The notes: a model not told the origin generated them from the letters alone. Shown: positions 54,083 through 62,994, counted from the stretch's first letter. The stretch is 64,000 nucleotides of DNA from Bacteroidaceae bacterium (GCA_017428785.1 JAFRQD010000030.1:1-64000); one strand, 5' to 3'. Program-made: numbers and translations.

Positions 54083-54630
54083 AGCACACCCTCCGGTCCA
54101 AGGTTAAAGAGCAAATCGACGATGCTGAGGTCGGGCAGAAAACCGTGTCGCGAGGCAAACATCTGATAGTAAGGTCGGCCATCAAAGGCTGGCAACTGAG
54201 CAAACGCATCGCTCTCATACAATGTTGTCCTTGTGACAGGTTTGCTGAGGTCGAGCAGCGAGGCAACCAACATCATGAGTTCCTCGTTGTAGTCCGCCAG
54301 GTACTCCCACTTCTTTTCGTAGAAAGGAGCGAAGTCGTCGGCGTAGTATTCAAAGAAAGGCGACTGCCTGTAGCTGCTCTCGAGGGCAATCCAATGCTGA
54401 TGCCGCCAATTGCCGTGGTCGCTGATGCGTATGTCGCGCATCAATGTCTTGCCTTCTGTCTTTACTACCGGAACAGTGAGGGCGAGCGCTCCACTGGGGC
54501 TGTCTATCCAGCAGCGGTTGCGAAGTGTCTGCTTCGAGAAGTGGTCGCACACCTCAAGCTGCACCTCCTCGGCACGATAGAAAGCGCTATAATGGGAAAC
54601 CGGGGCGAGATAACAGCAAGGCAGAACCAT
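54073..54630 (-). CDS. WbqC family protein
   Basis: 185 residues. The opening LPCCYLAPVSHYSAFYRAEEVQLEVCDHFSKQTLRNRCWIDSPSGALALTVPV and the WRHQHWIALESSYRQSPFFEYY block are WbqC-like. WbqC proteins are linked to lipopolysaccharide or glycan modification in some species, and to amino-sugar transfer by inference. Translation is coupled with lepB (TAATG overlap) and overlaps the RluA gene by 10 bp. Confidence 0.85.
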   Translation of the reverse strand: MVLPCCYLAPVSHYSAFYRAEEVQLEVCDHFSKQTLRNRCWIDSPSGALALTVPVVKTEGKTLMRDIRISDHGNWRHQHWIALESSYRQSPFFEYYADDFAPFYEKKWEYLADYNEELMMLVASLLDLSKPVTRTTLYESDAFAQLPAFDGRPYYQMFASRHGFLPDLSIVDLLFNLGPEGVLWL

Positions 54631-56081
54631 TACCTGATGTTATCTACCAGCGAAAACAGGCGATTCCATCGTATGTGGTGGCCGCTGAACCAAGGCCGGT
54701 CGGCATCGGTGCTCAGCCAGATGAAGATGGGTTTGCCCACGATGTGGTCTTCCGGAACGAAGCCCCAATAGCGAGAGTCTGCGGAGCAATGGCGGTTGTC
54801 GCCTTGCATCCAGTAGTAGTCCATCTGGAAGGTATATTCCGTTGCCTTGTTGCCATTGATGAGGATGTCGCCTTCGGGAGTTATCTTCAGGTCGTTGCCT
54901 TCATAGTTGCGGATGGGGCGCTCATAGATGGCGATGTTGTCCAGAGTCAACTTGATGCTCTCGCCCTTCTTGGGAATCCAGATGGGACCGTAGTTGTCGC
55001 ACGTCCAACCGGTATAGGCATTCTGCGGATAGAGGTTCTCCGTGTCGTGATTTATGAAGGGAGTCACGCTTGCGATGTATTCCGTATGCTGCTCCAGTGC
55101 CTTCTTTGCCTCGAAGGTCAAGGGCATGCAACCTGTCTGATACATATCCTGAACGTCCTTCATGCTGAGACCCAGCTCGTAAACAAGGTTCTCGGGCAAG
55201 TAGCTTGCGTTCATCTCCACATGGTAATTGAACTGCACGTTCTTGGGTGCAGGGTTCTCCTTGCCGTCGAGATAGACCACACAATCCCTGATTTCCAGGG
55301 TCTGGCCGGGCAGTCCGATGCAACGCTTCACATAGTTCTCGCGTCTGTCCACAGGCCTCCAACCCACTTCGCCAAAGTCGTGGGCGTTTAGGCGGACGTA
55401 TTGTTTGCCAAGCTCATACACAGCGCTGTAGTACTGACGCTGCTCTAAAGGAGTCATCTCATCAGGCTGCGGCACCATTCCGCTCTGCTGCTGATAGAGC
55501 TGGGCGCCTATTCCGTAGCAAAGCGCATAGTACTCCGTCTGGTATTTCGGGTTGCTGACGATGCTGTCGCCTGCCGGATAGTTGAAGACCACGATGTCGT
55601 TGAGTGTGATGGGCTTGGGTGTCACACGCTTGTACTTCCACTGCGGCCACTCGATATAGCTCTTGCCACCAAAGGGAAGCGTGTGTTGGCAGAGCGGCAT
55701 GTGGAGAGGCGTCTGCGGCACGCGGGGCCCGTAGCTCATCTTGCTTACAAGCAGGTAGTCGCCCACCAGAAGGCTCTTCTCGAGCGAGCTCGACGGGATG
55801 GTGTAGTTCTGGAAGAAGTAGATGTTGACGAAGTAAACAGCCACGAGTGCAAAGACAATCGCGTCGACCCAGCTCATAAGGGTGCGGACGACGGGATTCT
55901 CGGCATCCTTCCACCAAGTCCAGGGGATGAAGCGTGTCACATAAGCATCAAAGATGAAGGGAACTGCGATGAGCCCCCACCAAGCATCCACCCAGTAGAG
56001 GAACGCGATAAACAGGGCGATGGCGATGATGGCCTTTGCCCAATCACTTTTTGTGGCTTTGTATCTTTTCTTTTTTGTCAT
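54630..56081 (-). CDS. lepB: Signal peptidase I
   Basis: 483 residues, larger than the E. coli enzyme because of a long insertion. Two or three N-terminal hydrophobic segments, the catalytic Ser99 in TIPSSSLEKSLLVGDYLLVSK, the catalytic Lys in RRENYVKRCIGLPGQ and the QGDNRHCSADSRYWGFVPEDH box. It cleaves Sec/Tat signal peptides on the outer face of the inner membrane. It sits in the conserved dapB-lepB-wbqC order. Confidence 0.93.
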   Translation of the reverse strand: MTKKKRYKATKSDWAKAIIAIALFIAFLYWVDAWWGLIAVPFIFDAYVTRFIPWTWWKDAENPVVRTLMSWVDAIVFALVAVYFVNIYFFQNYTIPSSSLEKSLLVGDYLLVSKMSYGPRVPQTPLHMPLCQHTLPFGGKSYIEWPQWKYKRVTPKPITLNDIVVFNYPAGDSIVSNPKYQTEYYALCYGIGAQLYQQQSGMVPQPDEMTPLEQRQYYSAVYELGKQYVRLNAHDFGEVGWRPVDRRENYVKRCIGLPGQTLEIRDCVVYLDGKENPAPKNVQFNYHVEMNASYLPENLVYELGLSMKDVQDMYQTGCMPLTFEAKKALEQHTEYIASVTPFINHDTENLYPQNAYTGWTCDNYGPIWIPKKGESIKLTLDNIAIYERPIRNYEGNDLKITPEGDILINGNKATEYTFQMDYYWMQGDNRHCSADSRYWGFVPEDHIVGKPIFIWLSTDADRPWFSGHHIRWNRLFSLVDNIR

Positions 56082-56132
56082 AGTGTTTTATGGAAGTTAT
56101 TGAGGTTTATGAGAATTCCAGGGATAATAGGA

Positions 56133-56849
56133 TTAGAATTTAAACAGGTCTTTCATCGTGAGCAGGCCTGTGTGCTCCTTGGTATATTCAGCCGCCAGGA
56201 CCGCTCCCATCGCGAAGCCGCGGCGGTTGTGGGCATCGTGGGTGATGGTTATCATGTCCTCCGGAGAGTCGTAGGTGATGGTGTGGATGCCGGGCACCTC
56301 TTTCTGACGGATGTCGTCGATGCGGAGCACCTCGGGTTTTGTCTCGTGCAGTCCCCAACGCTCCTTGCGGTCGAGGTTCTCCACAATCTGCTCCGCCAGC
56401 GTGATGGCTGTGCCGGATGGGGCATCGAGCTTGTGGACGTGATGCGTCTCCACGAGGTTGACGTCGTACTGCTCGAAGCCGTTCATAATCTTGGCCAAGT
56501 ATTTGTTGACTGCCGAGAAGATGGCCACGCCCACACTGAAGTTGCTGGCCCAGAAGAGTGTCTTGCCCTCGTCGGCACAGGCCTTGCGCACTTCCGCCTC
56601 ATGCTCCTTCATCCATCCGGTACTGCCGCTGACGACCTTCACGCCTGCCTTCCAGGCCTTCAGGTAGTTCTCGTAGGCTGTCCAGGGCGTGGTGAACTCG
56701 ATGGCGACATCCGCACTTGCGAAAGCGGCCGACTCAAACTCTTCCTGATTGTCGATATCGATAATGCTGACAATCTCATGACCACGCGAAAGCGCTATTT
56801 CCTCTATCATACGGCCCATCTTGCCGTACCCTATGAGTGCTATTTTCAT
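56133..56849 (-). CDS. dapB: 4-hydroxy-tetrahydrodipicolinate reductase
   Basis: 238 residues. Rossmann GYGKMGRMIEEIA at the start and the ETHHVHKLDAPSGTAITLAEQI substrate block with the catalytic His and Lys. It makes tetrahydrodipicolinate for lysine and meso-diaminopimelate synthesis. First gene of the leftward dapB-lepB-wbqC-rluA-php unit. Confidence 0.95.
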   Translation of the reverse strand: MKIALIGYGKMGRMIEEIALSRGHEIVSIIDIDNQEEFESAAFASADVAIEFTTPWTAYENYLKAWKAGVKVVSGSTGWMKEHEAEVRKACADEGKTLFWASNFSVGVAIFSAVNKYLAKIMNGFEQYDVNLVETHHVHKLDAPSGTAITLAEQIVENLDRKERWGLHETKPEVLRIDDIRQKEVPGIHTITYDSPEDMITITHDAHNRRGFAMGAVLAAEYTKEHTGLLTMKDLFKF

Positions 56850-56871
56850 ACCTTATCTAATAATTTCCGTG

Positions 56872-56879
56872 CAAAAGTA
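56872..56879 (-). promoter_or_regulatory. -7 box for the dapB operon
   Basis: TACTTTTG on the minus strand, 23 nt upstream of dapB. Confidence 0.5.
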
Positions 56880-56901
56880 CTGCTTTTCGGCCAATTTTGC
56901 G

Positions 56902-56909
56902 TACTTTTG
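56902..56909 (+). promoter_or_regulatory. -7 box for the DUF2851 gene
   Basis: TACTTTTG, 35 nt upstream of the ATG at 56944, divergent from the dapB box. Confidence 0.5.
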
Positions 56910-56943
56910 TTTCACAAAATAAGTTAACAGAGCCAAAATAAGG

Positions 56944-58170
56944 ATGGAAAGGCTGCTGCACTATGTCTGGAAACACAAGATATTGCCTCTGAAGCCGCTC
57001 ACCACAGAGGACGGGCAGACGGTGGAGGTCATCGACCCGGGTTTGCACAACCACAATCAGGGTCCCGACTTCTTCAATGCCAAGATTCGGCTGGACGGGA
57101 CGGTATGGGCAGGCAATGTCGAGGTGCATCTGCGTTCGTCGGACTGGTACAGGCACAGTCACAACTCCGACCCCGCCTACAACAGCGTCATCCTGCATGT
57201 CGTGGGGGAGATAGACGGAGAGGTCAGGACGCAGGACGGAAAGGCGTTGCCGCAGGTCAGGCTCGACATCCCGGAAAGCATCAGGCTGCGTTACGAGGAG
57301 CTCTGCCGAACAGAGGATTACCCGCGATGCCACCGCATCATCCCGTCTGTGCCGCCCATGAAAGCGCATCAGTGGATGGACGCCCTGATAGTGGAAAGGC
57401 TGAAGGAACGGTCGGAACTGGTGGCCGAGCGAGCCGAACGAACAGGCGGCGACTGGGAACGGGCCACGTTCGTTACGCTGAGCCGGAGTTTCGGATTCGG
57501 CCTCAACGGCGATGCCTTCGAGCGTTGGGCCATGCGAATCCCGCTCTCGGCGGCTGGAAAGCATCGCGACGACCTGTTCCAGATAGAGGCACTCTTCCTC
57601 GGAATGGCTGGACTCATCGCTGAGGTTCAGGCAGTTAGGAGCAGCCAGGAGGTACAGCTCCTGCAACAGGAGTTCGACTTCCTGAAGCACAAATTCAGCC
57701 TGGGCGACACGATGGAAAGGGCAGACTGGCGTTTCCTCCGCACTCGCCCCAAGAACTTCCCCTCGATGCGCATCCTGCAGATTGCGGAACTCTATCACTC
57801 CGGCCGGGCACAGATGAGCAGGCTCATGGAGGCGAAGAGCGTGGAGGAATTGCAGGAATGCCTGGCGATAAAGGGAATGACGGCAGCCAGCCGTCGCCTT
57901 CTCATTATAAATACAGTAGTCCCGCTGCTGTTCGCCTACGGGCGCCACATCAGCGACGAGGACATCTGCCAGCGAGCCATCCGGCTGCTCGAAGCGCTGC
58001 CTGCCGAGAACAACTACATCCTGCGGCAGTGGAAAGAATGCGGTCTGGAGGTCAGTACGGCTGCCGACAGTCAGGCGCTCATCCAACTGAAACGCCAGTA
58101 TTGCGACAGGACGGACTGCCTCAGATGCCGTTTCGGATACGAATACCTCAGGCGAAGTGAACAAACATAA
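56944..58170 (+). CDS. DUF2851 family protein
   Basis: 408 residues from the ATG at 56944 (MERLLHYVWKHKILPLKPL). The block IDPGLHNHNQGPDFFNAKIRLDGTVWAGNVEVHLRSSDWYRHSH is diagnostic of DUF2851, a Bacteroidota family of unknown function. The region around HRIIPSVPPMKAHQWMDALIVERL and a C-terminal CRFGYEYLR, with three clustered cysteines, complete it. It is divergent from dapB. Confidence 0.87.
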   Translation: MERLLHYVWKHKILPLKPLTTEDGQTVEVIDPGLHNHNQGPDFFNAKIRLDGTVWAGNVEVHLRSSDWYRHSHNSDPAYNSVILHVVGEIDGEVRTQDGKALPQVRLDIPESIRLRYEELCRTEDYPRCHRIIPSVPPMKAHQWMDALIVERLKERSELVAERAERTGGDWERATFVTLSRSFGFGLNGDAFERWAMRIPLSAAGKHRDDLFQIEALFLGMAGLIAEVQAVRSSQEVQLLQQEFDFLKHKFSLGDTMERADWRFLRTRPKNFPSMRILQIAELYHSGRAQMSRLMEAKSVEELQECLAIKGMTAASRRLLIINTVVPLLFAYGRHISDEDICQRAIRLLEALPAENNYILRQWKECGLEVSTAADSQALIQLKRQYCDRTDCLRCRFGYEYLRRSEQT

Positions 58171-58205
58171 GATGGGAAACAATCAAACACAGCACGCTGA
58201 GTTCT

Positions 58206-58271
58206 TTGCACATTCATGTACTTGCAATTGCACATACATGTACTTGCAATTGCATCTACATGTACGTGCAA
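58206..58271. repeat. 22-bp dyad array I (ACATGT type)
   Basis: Three contiguous 22-bp units at 58206, 58228 and 58250, each TTGCA-(N)-ACATGTAC-TTGCAA-like, so each unit pairs with itself at 16 to 18 of 22 positions. A degenerate continuation (TCAACGCAACTC) follows. Confidence 0.9.
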
Positions 58272-58349
58272 TCAACGCAACTCGCCTCGTGTGGCAACAT
58301 AGCCGATGAAAAGGGGTAAAATGGAAGGTGGAATCTATTATTACGAAAT

Positions 58350-58760
58350 ATGAAAGAATACGCATACGAACTAAAGATGAAGGTTCGCGACTATGAGTGC
58401 GACCTCGAGGGAATCGTAAACAATGCTAATTATCAGCACTATATGGAGCACACTCGGCACGAGTTCCTGCTCCAGGCGGGCATCAGCTTTGCCGAGATGC
58501 TTGAGCAGGACATCGTGTCTGTCGTGGCACGCATCGAGATTGCCTACAAGACACCGCTCCGCAGCCGCGACGAATTCCTCTCCTGCCTCAATGTGAAACA
58601 GGAGGGCATCCGCTATGTCTTTCACCAGGACATATACCGGGCGAGCGACATGAAGCTGGCAGCTCGGGGGAAAGTGGATGTCGTGTGCCTCGTCGGCGGT
58701 AAGCTCAGCCGCTGCCCCGAACTGGAAGAGAAACTTGGCCTCCCCCCAACCCTCCCCTAA
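58350..58760 (+). CDS. 4-hydroxybenzoyl-CoA thioesterase-like (hotdog) protein
   Basis: 136 residues. The hotdog motif RDYECDLEGIVNNANYQHYMEHTRHEFLL with the active-site Asp of the YbgC/4HBT family is clear. Such enzymes hydrolyse acyl-CoA or acyl-ACP. The last six residues (LPPTLP) and the stop are read from a composite palindrome, so the natural C-terminus was probably altered by its arrival. It lies 61 bp upstream of dprA on the same strand. Confidence 0.87.
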   Translation: MKEYAYELKMKVRDYECDLEGIVNNANYQHYMEHTRHEFLLQAGISFAEMLEQDIVSVVARIEIAYKTPLRSRDEFLSCLNVKQEGIRYVFHQDIYRASDMKLAARGKVDVVCLVGGKLSRCPELEEKLGLPPTLP

Positions 58761-58806
58761 AGGGAAGGGCTTAAATCTTTCCCTTCAGGGGGAGATTTAG
58801 AGGATC
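58737..58806. repeat. Composite G/C-run palindrome supplying the thioesterase stop
   Basis: CCCTCCCCTAAAGGGAAGGG with CTTTCCCTTCAGGGGGAGATTTAGAGG counterpart; the TAA in CCCCTAAAG is the gene's stop codon. Confidence 0.8.
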
Positions 58807-58821
58807 CTTTAATAGAATGAT

Positions 58822-59952
58822 ATGACCGACCAAGAGACTTTATACATGATGGCACTCACGCAAGTGCCTGCGCTCAGCCTCACCAACCTGCATCTGCTTA
58901 TCGATGAACTGGGTTCGGCTACTGCCATCTACGAGAACCGCAAGGATCTGAAGCAGGTTCTGCCGTCTGCATCCAAGAAATTTCTCGATGGAATGGGCGA
59001 TTTTTGCAACTTCCTGGGTCGAGCCGAGCAAGAGCTCGAGTTCTGCCGGAAGGGCAAAATCAAGTGCATGGGCTTGAACGACGATGACTATCCTGAGCGG
59101 CTGCGAGGCTGTTCGGATGCCCCGATTCTCCTCTACTATCGCGGCACAGCCAAACTCAACGCGAAACACATCGTCAGCATGGTGGGAACGAGGCAGATCA
59201 CAAGCTATGGCAAAGACCTCTGCCGCTCGTTTGTCCGCGACCTGAAGCAGATTTGCCCGGATGCCCTCGTCGTGAGCGGACTGGCTTACGGCGTGGATGT
59301 GCATGGTCATCGGGCAGCTTTGGAAGAGGGCTTGGAGACCGTCGGCGTCCTTGCCCACGGCCTCGACCAGATATATCCGCGTCTGCACCGCGACACCGCC
59401 ATACAGATGATCGGGCAAGGCGGGCTGCTGACCGAGTTCATGTCGGGCACAGCGATAGACAAGCGGAACTTCGTGCAGCGCAACCGCATCGTGGCAGGCA
59501 TCTCGGACGCGGTCGTCGTGGTGGAGAGCGCCACCAAAGGCGGCTCACTCATTACCGCGGACATCGCACTCAGCTACGACAGACAGGTCTGGGCTTTCCC
59601 TGGCCGCGTCTTCGACAATTACTCGTCGGGATGCAACAAACTCATCTTCTCGAATGCCGCCACGCTGTTGACCGGTGCCGAGGATTTCTGCCTGGCAATG
59701 GGATGGACGGACGATGTGATGCATCAGAAGCAACTCGCCGACGGCATTCAGCAAGAGCTCTTCGCCGACAGCTTCACAGCCGAGGAACAGGTTGTCCTAC
59801 AGGCACTTGCAAAGGACGACAGCAAGCAAATCAACATCCTCGCAGTAGAGACAAACATTCCGATTGGCGAACTCTCCAGCCTCCTCTTTTCGCTCGAGAT
59901 GAAAGGCGCTGTGCAAATGCTCGTCGGGGGCAAGTACAAATTGCGTCGATAA
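58822..59952 (+). CDS. dprA: DNA-processing protein DprA
   Basis: 376 residues. The Rossmann-like core shows SMVGTRQITSYGKDLCRSFV, VVSGLAYGVDVHGHRAAL, GVLAHGLDQIYP, TEFMSGTAIDKRNFVQRNRIVAGISDAVVVVESATKGGSLITADIAL and an AFPGRVFDNYSSGCNKLI end, with a C-terminal winged-helix tail. It loads RecA on incoming single-stranded DNA in natural transformation. The order thioesterase-dprA is conserved in Bacteroidales. Confidence 0.95.
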   Translation: MTDQETLYMMALTQVPALSLTNLHLLIDELGSATAIYENRKDLKQVLPSASKKFLDGMGDFCNFLGRAEQELEFCRKGKIKCMGLNDDDYPERLRGCSDAPILLYYRGTAKLNAKHIVSMVGTRQITSYGKDLCRSFVRDLKQICPDALVVSGLAYGVDVHGHRAALEEGLETVGVLAHGLDQIYPRLHRDTAIQMIGQGGLLTEFMSGTAIDKRNFVQRNRIVAGISDAVVVVESATKGGSLITADIALSYDRQVWAFPGRVFDNYSSGCNKLIFSNAATLLTGAEDFCLAMGWTDDVMHQKQLADGIQQELFADSFTAEEQVVLQALAKDDSKQINILAVETNIPIGELSSLLFSLEMKGAVQMLVGGKYKLRR

Positions 59953-60048
59953 ACGCAGCCCTATACGACATATAGAGCAGAAAAAGGACTTTTAGCACAT
60001 CAGGGGAAGAGGGAAATAGTGTTCGGTGATGAAATTTCTTGCAAAAAA

Positions 60049-60080
60049 TTTGCATTGAAAGGAAATAATCCCTACCTTTG
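60049..60080 (+). promoter_or_regulatory. Promoter of the greA-upstream transcript
   Basis: TTTG at 60049-60052, 20-nt spacer, TACCTTTG at 60073-60080. Consensus, but a terminator follows only about 32 nt later. Confidence 0.75.
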
Positions 60081-60086
60081 CAAACG

Positions 60087-60151
60087 GCTAACATAAAAAA
60101 GGGAAAAGGACAAGGGTTCCGACTTCGACGGTCGGGATTCTTCTTTTTTTT
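60087..60151 (+). ncRNA. Candidate small RNA or terminated greA leader
   Basis: From the predicted start near 60087 the transcript would be about 65 nt and end in the 12-bp hairpin 60112-60142 with a U-tract. No reading frame is evident. It may be an attenuated leader for greA or an independent small RNA. Confidence 0.5.
60112..60151 (+). terminator. Intrinsic terminator upstream of greA
   Basis: 12-bp stem (AAGGGTTCCGAC / GTCGGGATTCTT, with G-U pairs), 7-nt loop, followed by CTTTTTTTT. It lies between dprA and greA. Confidence 0.8.
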
Positions 60152-60237
60152 CGTGCTTTCGCCGAATAAAGAGCAGGCCCTCGCTCCTCGTCCCAAGCCC
60201 TATATATAGATAATGTATAACTAAAAAATAATTATTA

Positions 60238-60705
60238 ATGGCTTACATGACACAAAAGGGCTACGACGAGCTCGTAGCAAAGCTGCAGCACATGGAAAGC
60301 ATCGACCGACCGGCCGCAAGCGCCGCCATCGCTGAGGCTCGCGACAAAGGCGATCTGTCGGAGAATGCCGAGTATGATGCTGCAAAAGAATGGCAGGGCA
60401 AACTCGAGACGGAGATAGCTATGCTCAAGAAGACTATTATCGAGGCTAAGATTATCGACACCACGCACCTCGACACCAGCACAGTGCAAATCCTCTCTAC
60501 CGTGGAGCTCCGCAATGTGAAGAACAAGATGACGATGAAGTACACCATCGTCAGCGCCACAGAAGCTGACCTGCGAAGCGGCAAGATCAGCGTGGAGACA
60601 CCGATAGCAAAGGGACTGCTCGGCAAGAAGGTGGGCGACATCGCAGAGATTAAAGTGCCGCAGGGCACCATCCAGCTCGAGGTGGTCAGCATCGCGTTTG
60701 ACTAA
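60238..60705 (+). CDS. greA: Transcription elongation factor GreA
   Basis: 155 residues. N-terminal coiled coil (YMTQKGYDELVAKLQHMES... ARDKGDLSENAEYDAAKEWQGKLE) with the conserved acidic tip DLSENAEYD, then the FKBP-like C-terminal domain (ISVETPIAKGLLGKKVGDIAEIKVPQGTI). It stimulates RNA cleavage by stalled RNA polymerase. Followed by the HIT gene, a common Bacteroidales pair. Confidence 0.95.
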   Translation: MAYMTQKGYDELVAKLQHMESIDRPAASAAIAEARDKGDLSENAEYDAAKEWQGKLETEIAMLKKTIIEAKIIDTTHLDTSTVQILSTVELRNVKNKMTMKYTIVSATEADLRSGKISVETPIAKGLLGKKVGDIAEIKVPQGTIQLEVVSIAFD

Positions 60706-60779
60706 AAGAAGGGATTCGACAAACCGGAATTAAAATTTCCACAAACCGTAAACAGTAAATCCTCAAACCGTATATAATT

Positions 60780-61172
60780 ATGGCTAGCATCTTTTCACGT
60801 ATCGTGGCAGGCGAAATTCCCAGCTACAAGATTGCAGAGGACGAGCATTACTATGCTTTCCTCGACATCAGCCCTCTCCAGAAAGGGCATACCCTCGTGA
60901 TTCCCAAGCGAGAAGTGGACTATATCTTCGACCTCGAGGACGACGAACTTGCAGGACTCCAAGTGTTTGCAAAGAAGGTGGCAAAGGCGATAAAGAAAGC
61001 CATTCCCTGCGTGAAGGTCGGACAGTGCGTGCTCGGCCTGGAGGTACCTCATGCCCACATCCACCTCGTTCCCATGCAAACCGAGGCAGACATGCGCTTT
61101 ACCAACCCGCACCTCAAGCTCACACCGGAAGAGTTCGAACAGATTGCCGATAGCATCCGCAAGGCTTTCTGA
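60780..61172 (+). CDS. HIT family protein
   Basis: 130 residues. The start SIFSRIVAGEIPSYKIAED and the histidine triad in VPHAHIHLVPM identify an HIT nucleotide hydrolase/transferase. It probably hydrolyses AMP-linked compounds. 74 bp after greA, probably the same transcript. Confidence 0.93.
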   Translation: MASIFSRIVAGEIPSYKIAEDEHYYAFLDISPLQKGHTLVIPKREVDYIFDLEDDELAGLQVFAKKVAKAIKKAIPCVKVGQCVLGLEVPHAHIHLVPMQTEADMRFTNPHLKLTPEEFEQIADSIRKAF

Positions 61173-61219
61173 GTCACTCCAAACGCTTTAGACACATTTA
61201 ACCCCTAAAACCCATAATC

Positions 61220-61912
61220 ATGAAAACAAGAATGATTGCAGCCATTGCCTTGCTCAGCATCGCTCTCGGCACTCAAGCACAGAAACATGAATTCGCTAAC
61301 TGGAAGCGCTACGCTAACGCAAACCGCGAACTCGGCACTCCTGCCAAGAAGGACAAGCGCGTCGTACTGATGGGCAACTCCATTACCGACGGCTGGCCAG
61401 GCAAGCGCCCCGACTTCTTCAAGGACAACAGACTTATCGGCCGCGGCATCGGCGGTCAGACTTCCTACCAGTTCCTCCTCCGTTTCCGTGAGGATGTCAT
61501 CAACCTCCAACCCAAGGTCGTTGTCATCAACTACGGCACAAACGATATCGCAGAGAACACTGGCCCATACAACGAAGAACTCACTTATGGCAATGTCCTC
61601 TCGATGGTCGAGCTGGCTCGCTACCACAAGTGCAAGGTCATCCTGACCAGCTGTCTCCCTGCCGGCGGCTTCAGTTGGCGCCCAGCCATCAACGACAGCA
61701 TGGACAAGATACGCAAACTCAATGCTCGCGTGCAGGAGTATGCCAAGAAGAACAAGATTCCATATGTCGATTACTTCAGCGCGATGGTTAATGCCGAAGG
61801 GACTGGAATGCGCTCCGACTTGGCACAAGACAATCCCGGTGTGCATCCCAATGAAAAGGGCTACGAGATCATGGAGAGCCTCCTGCTGCCTGTCATTAAG
61901 AAAGTGCGCTAA
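61220..61912 (+). CDS. Secreted SGNH/GDSL hydrolase
   Basis: 230 residues with signal peptide MKTRMIAAIALLSIALGTQAQ. The SGNH blocks are present: Ser in VVLMGNSITDGW, Gly in RGIGGQTS, Asn in NYGTNDIAEN, and the DxxH-like DNPGVHPNEKGY. Probably an acetylesterase acting on cell-wall or dietary glycan acetyl groups. 5 bp before manC. Confidence 0.9.
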   Translation: MKTRMIAAIALLSIALGTQAQKHEFANWKRYANANRELGTPAKKDKRVVLMGNSITDGWPGKRPDFFKDNRLIGRGIGGQTSYQFLLRFREDVINLQPKVVVINYGTNDIAENTGPYNEELTYGNVLSMVELARYHKCKVILTSCLPAGGFSWRPAINDSMDKIRKLNARVQEYAKKNKIPYVDYFSAMVNAEGTGMRSDLAQDNPGVHPNEKGYEIMESLLLPVIKKVR

Positions 61913-61917
61913 ATCTC

Positions 61918-62994
61918 ATGGCCGACAACAAGTATTGTCTTATTTTGGCAGGCGGCAACGGGACTCGCCTCTGGCCAATCAGCCGAACGGTGAAGCCTAA
62001 GCAGTTCCTCGACCTCTTCGGCACAGGACGCACCTTGCTGCAGCAAACCTACGACAGGGTTGCGCAGTTCATCGACCCCTCACACATCTACGTCAGCACA
62101 AACGTGGCGTATCTGCCGCTCGTCTATGAGCAGTTGCCCGAGGTGGACGACATGCATATCCTGGAAGAGCCGCTTCGCAGAGGGACGTTGGCTGCTGTGG
62201 CTTGGGGTTCCGTGTTCATCGCAAAGCAGAACCCGCAGTCAACGCTGTTCGTCACGCCTTCCGACCAGATTATCCTCAAAGAGGAGCAGTACCGGCAGGA
62301 CGTGCTCGACGGACTCGATTTCGTCAGCGAGAACGACGGGCTCCTCGTGATGGGCATCACGCCGTCGCGACCCGAGACGGGCTACGGCTACATCCAGATG
62401 AACGATGACCAGCCGCTCAGCCACGACATCTTCCCCGTGAAGTCGTTCACCGAGAAACCCGACGCCGAGTTTGCCGGCATCTTCCTTCAGGAAGGCAACT
62501 TCCTTTGGAACACCGGTTTGCTGTGCTTCAACACTCGCGTCATGCTCGACAATCTCTTCATGCTTGTGCCAGAGTATCGCATCGAGATACCCAAGATGAT
62601 GGCAGAAGCCGAGAGCGAAGACCCGAAGCTGGTGCCCGAGAGCTTCAACGTGCTGCCCAACTATAACATGGACGTCAGCATCCTGGAGCGAAGCGAGCAC
62701 GTCTTTGTGCAACGCGGGCACTTCGGCTGGGCCGACCTCGGCACGTGGGCAAGCATCGGGCAGGACGCTCCGAGCGACAACGATGGCAATGTCCTGATGG
62801 GCACCAACGCGTATCTCTACGAATGCCAGGGCAACATCATACGCCTGCCCGAAGGTCACACGGCCGTCATAAAAGGCTTGAAAGACTATGTGGTGGCAGA
62901 GGAAGGAGAGTTCCTCATGATATGTCCGCGCCAGGATGATGCAGCGATGCGCCGCATGCACACCGACACTAAGTTTGGCGACCCGAAGAGCTAA
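61918..62994 (+). CDS. manC: Mannose-1-phosphate guanylyltransferase
   Basis: 358 residues, the short (GMP-only) form. Nucleotide-binding AGGNGTRLWPISRTVKPKQFL, FVTPSDQIILKEE, and GYGYIQMN, FTEKPDAEFAG, ending in a beta-helix-like tail. It makes GDP-mannose for surface glycans. 3' end overlaps the convergent DUF2027 gene by 26 bp. Confidence 0.92.
   Translation: MADNKYCLILAGGNGTRLWPISRTVKPKQFLDLFGTGRTLLQQTYDRVAQFIDPSHIYVSTNVAYLPLVYEQLPEVDDMHILEEPLRRGTLAAVAWGSVFIAKQNPQSTLFVTPSDQIILKEEQYRQDVLDGLDFVSENDGLLVMGITPSRPETGYGYIQMNDDQPLSHDIFPVKSFTEKPDAEFAGIFLQEGNFLWNTGLLCFNTRVMLDNLFMLVPEYRIEIPKMMAEAESEDPKLVPESFNVLPNYNMDVSILERSEHVFVQRGHFGWADLGTWASIGQDAPSDNDGNVLMGTNAYLYECQGNIIRLPEGHTAVIKGLKDYVVAEEGEFLMICPRQDDAAMRRMHTDTKFGDPKS

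Noticed and set aside
4614-58271. CRISPR arrays
   Set aside because: Units are contiguous 21-22-bp near-palindromes without unique spacers of 30 bp or so, and no cas gene is present.
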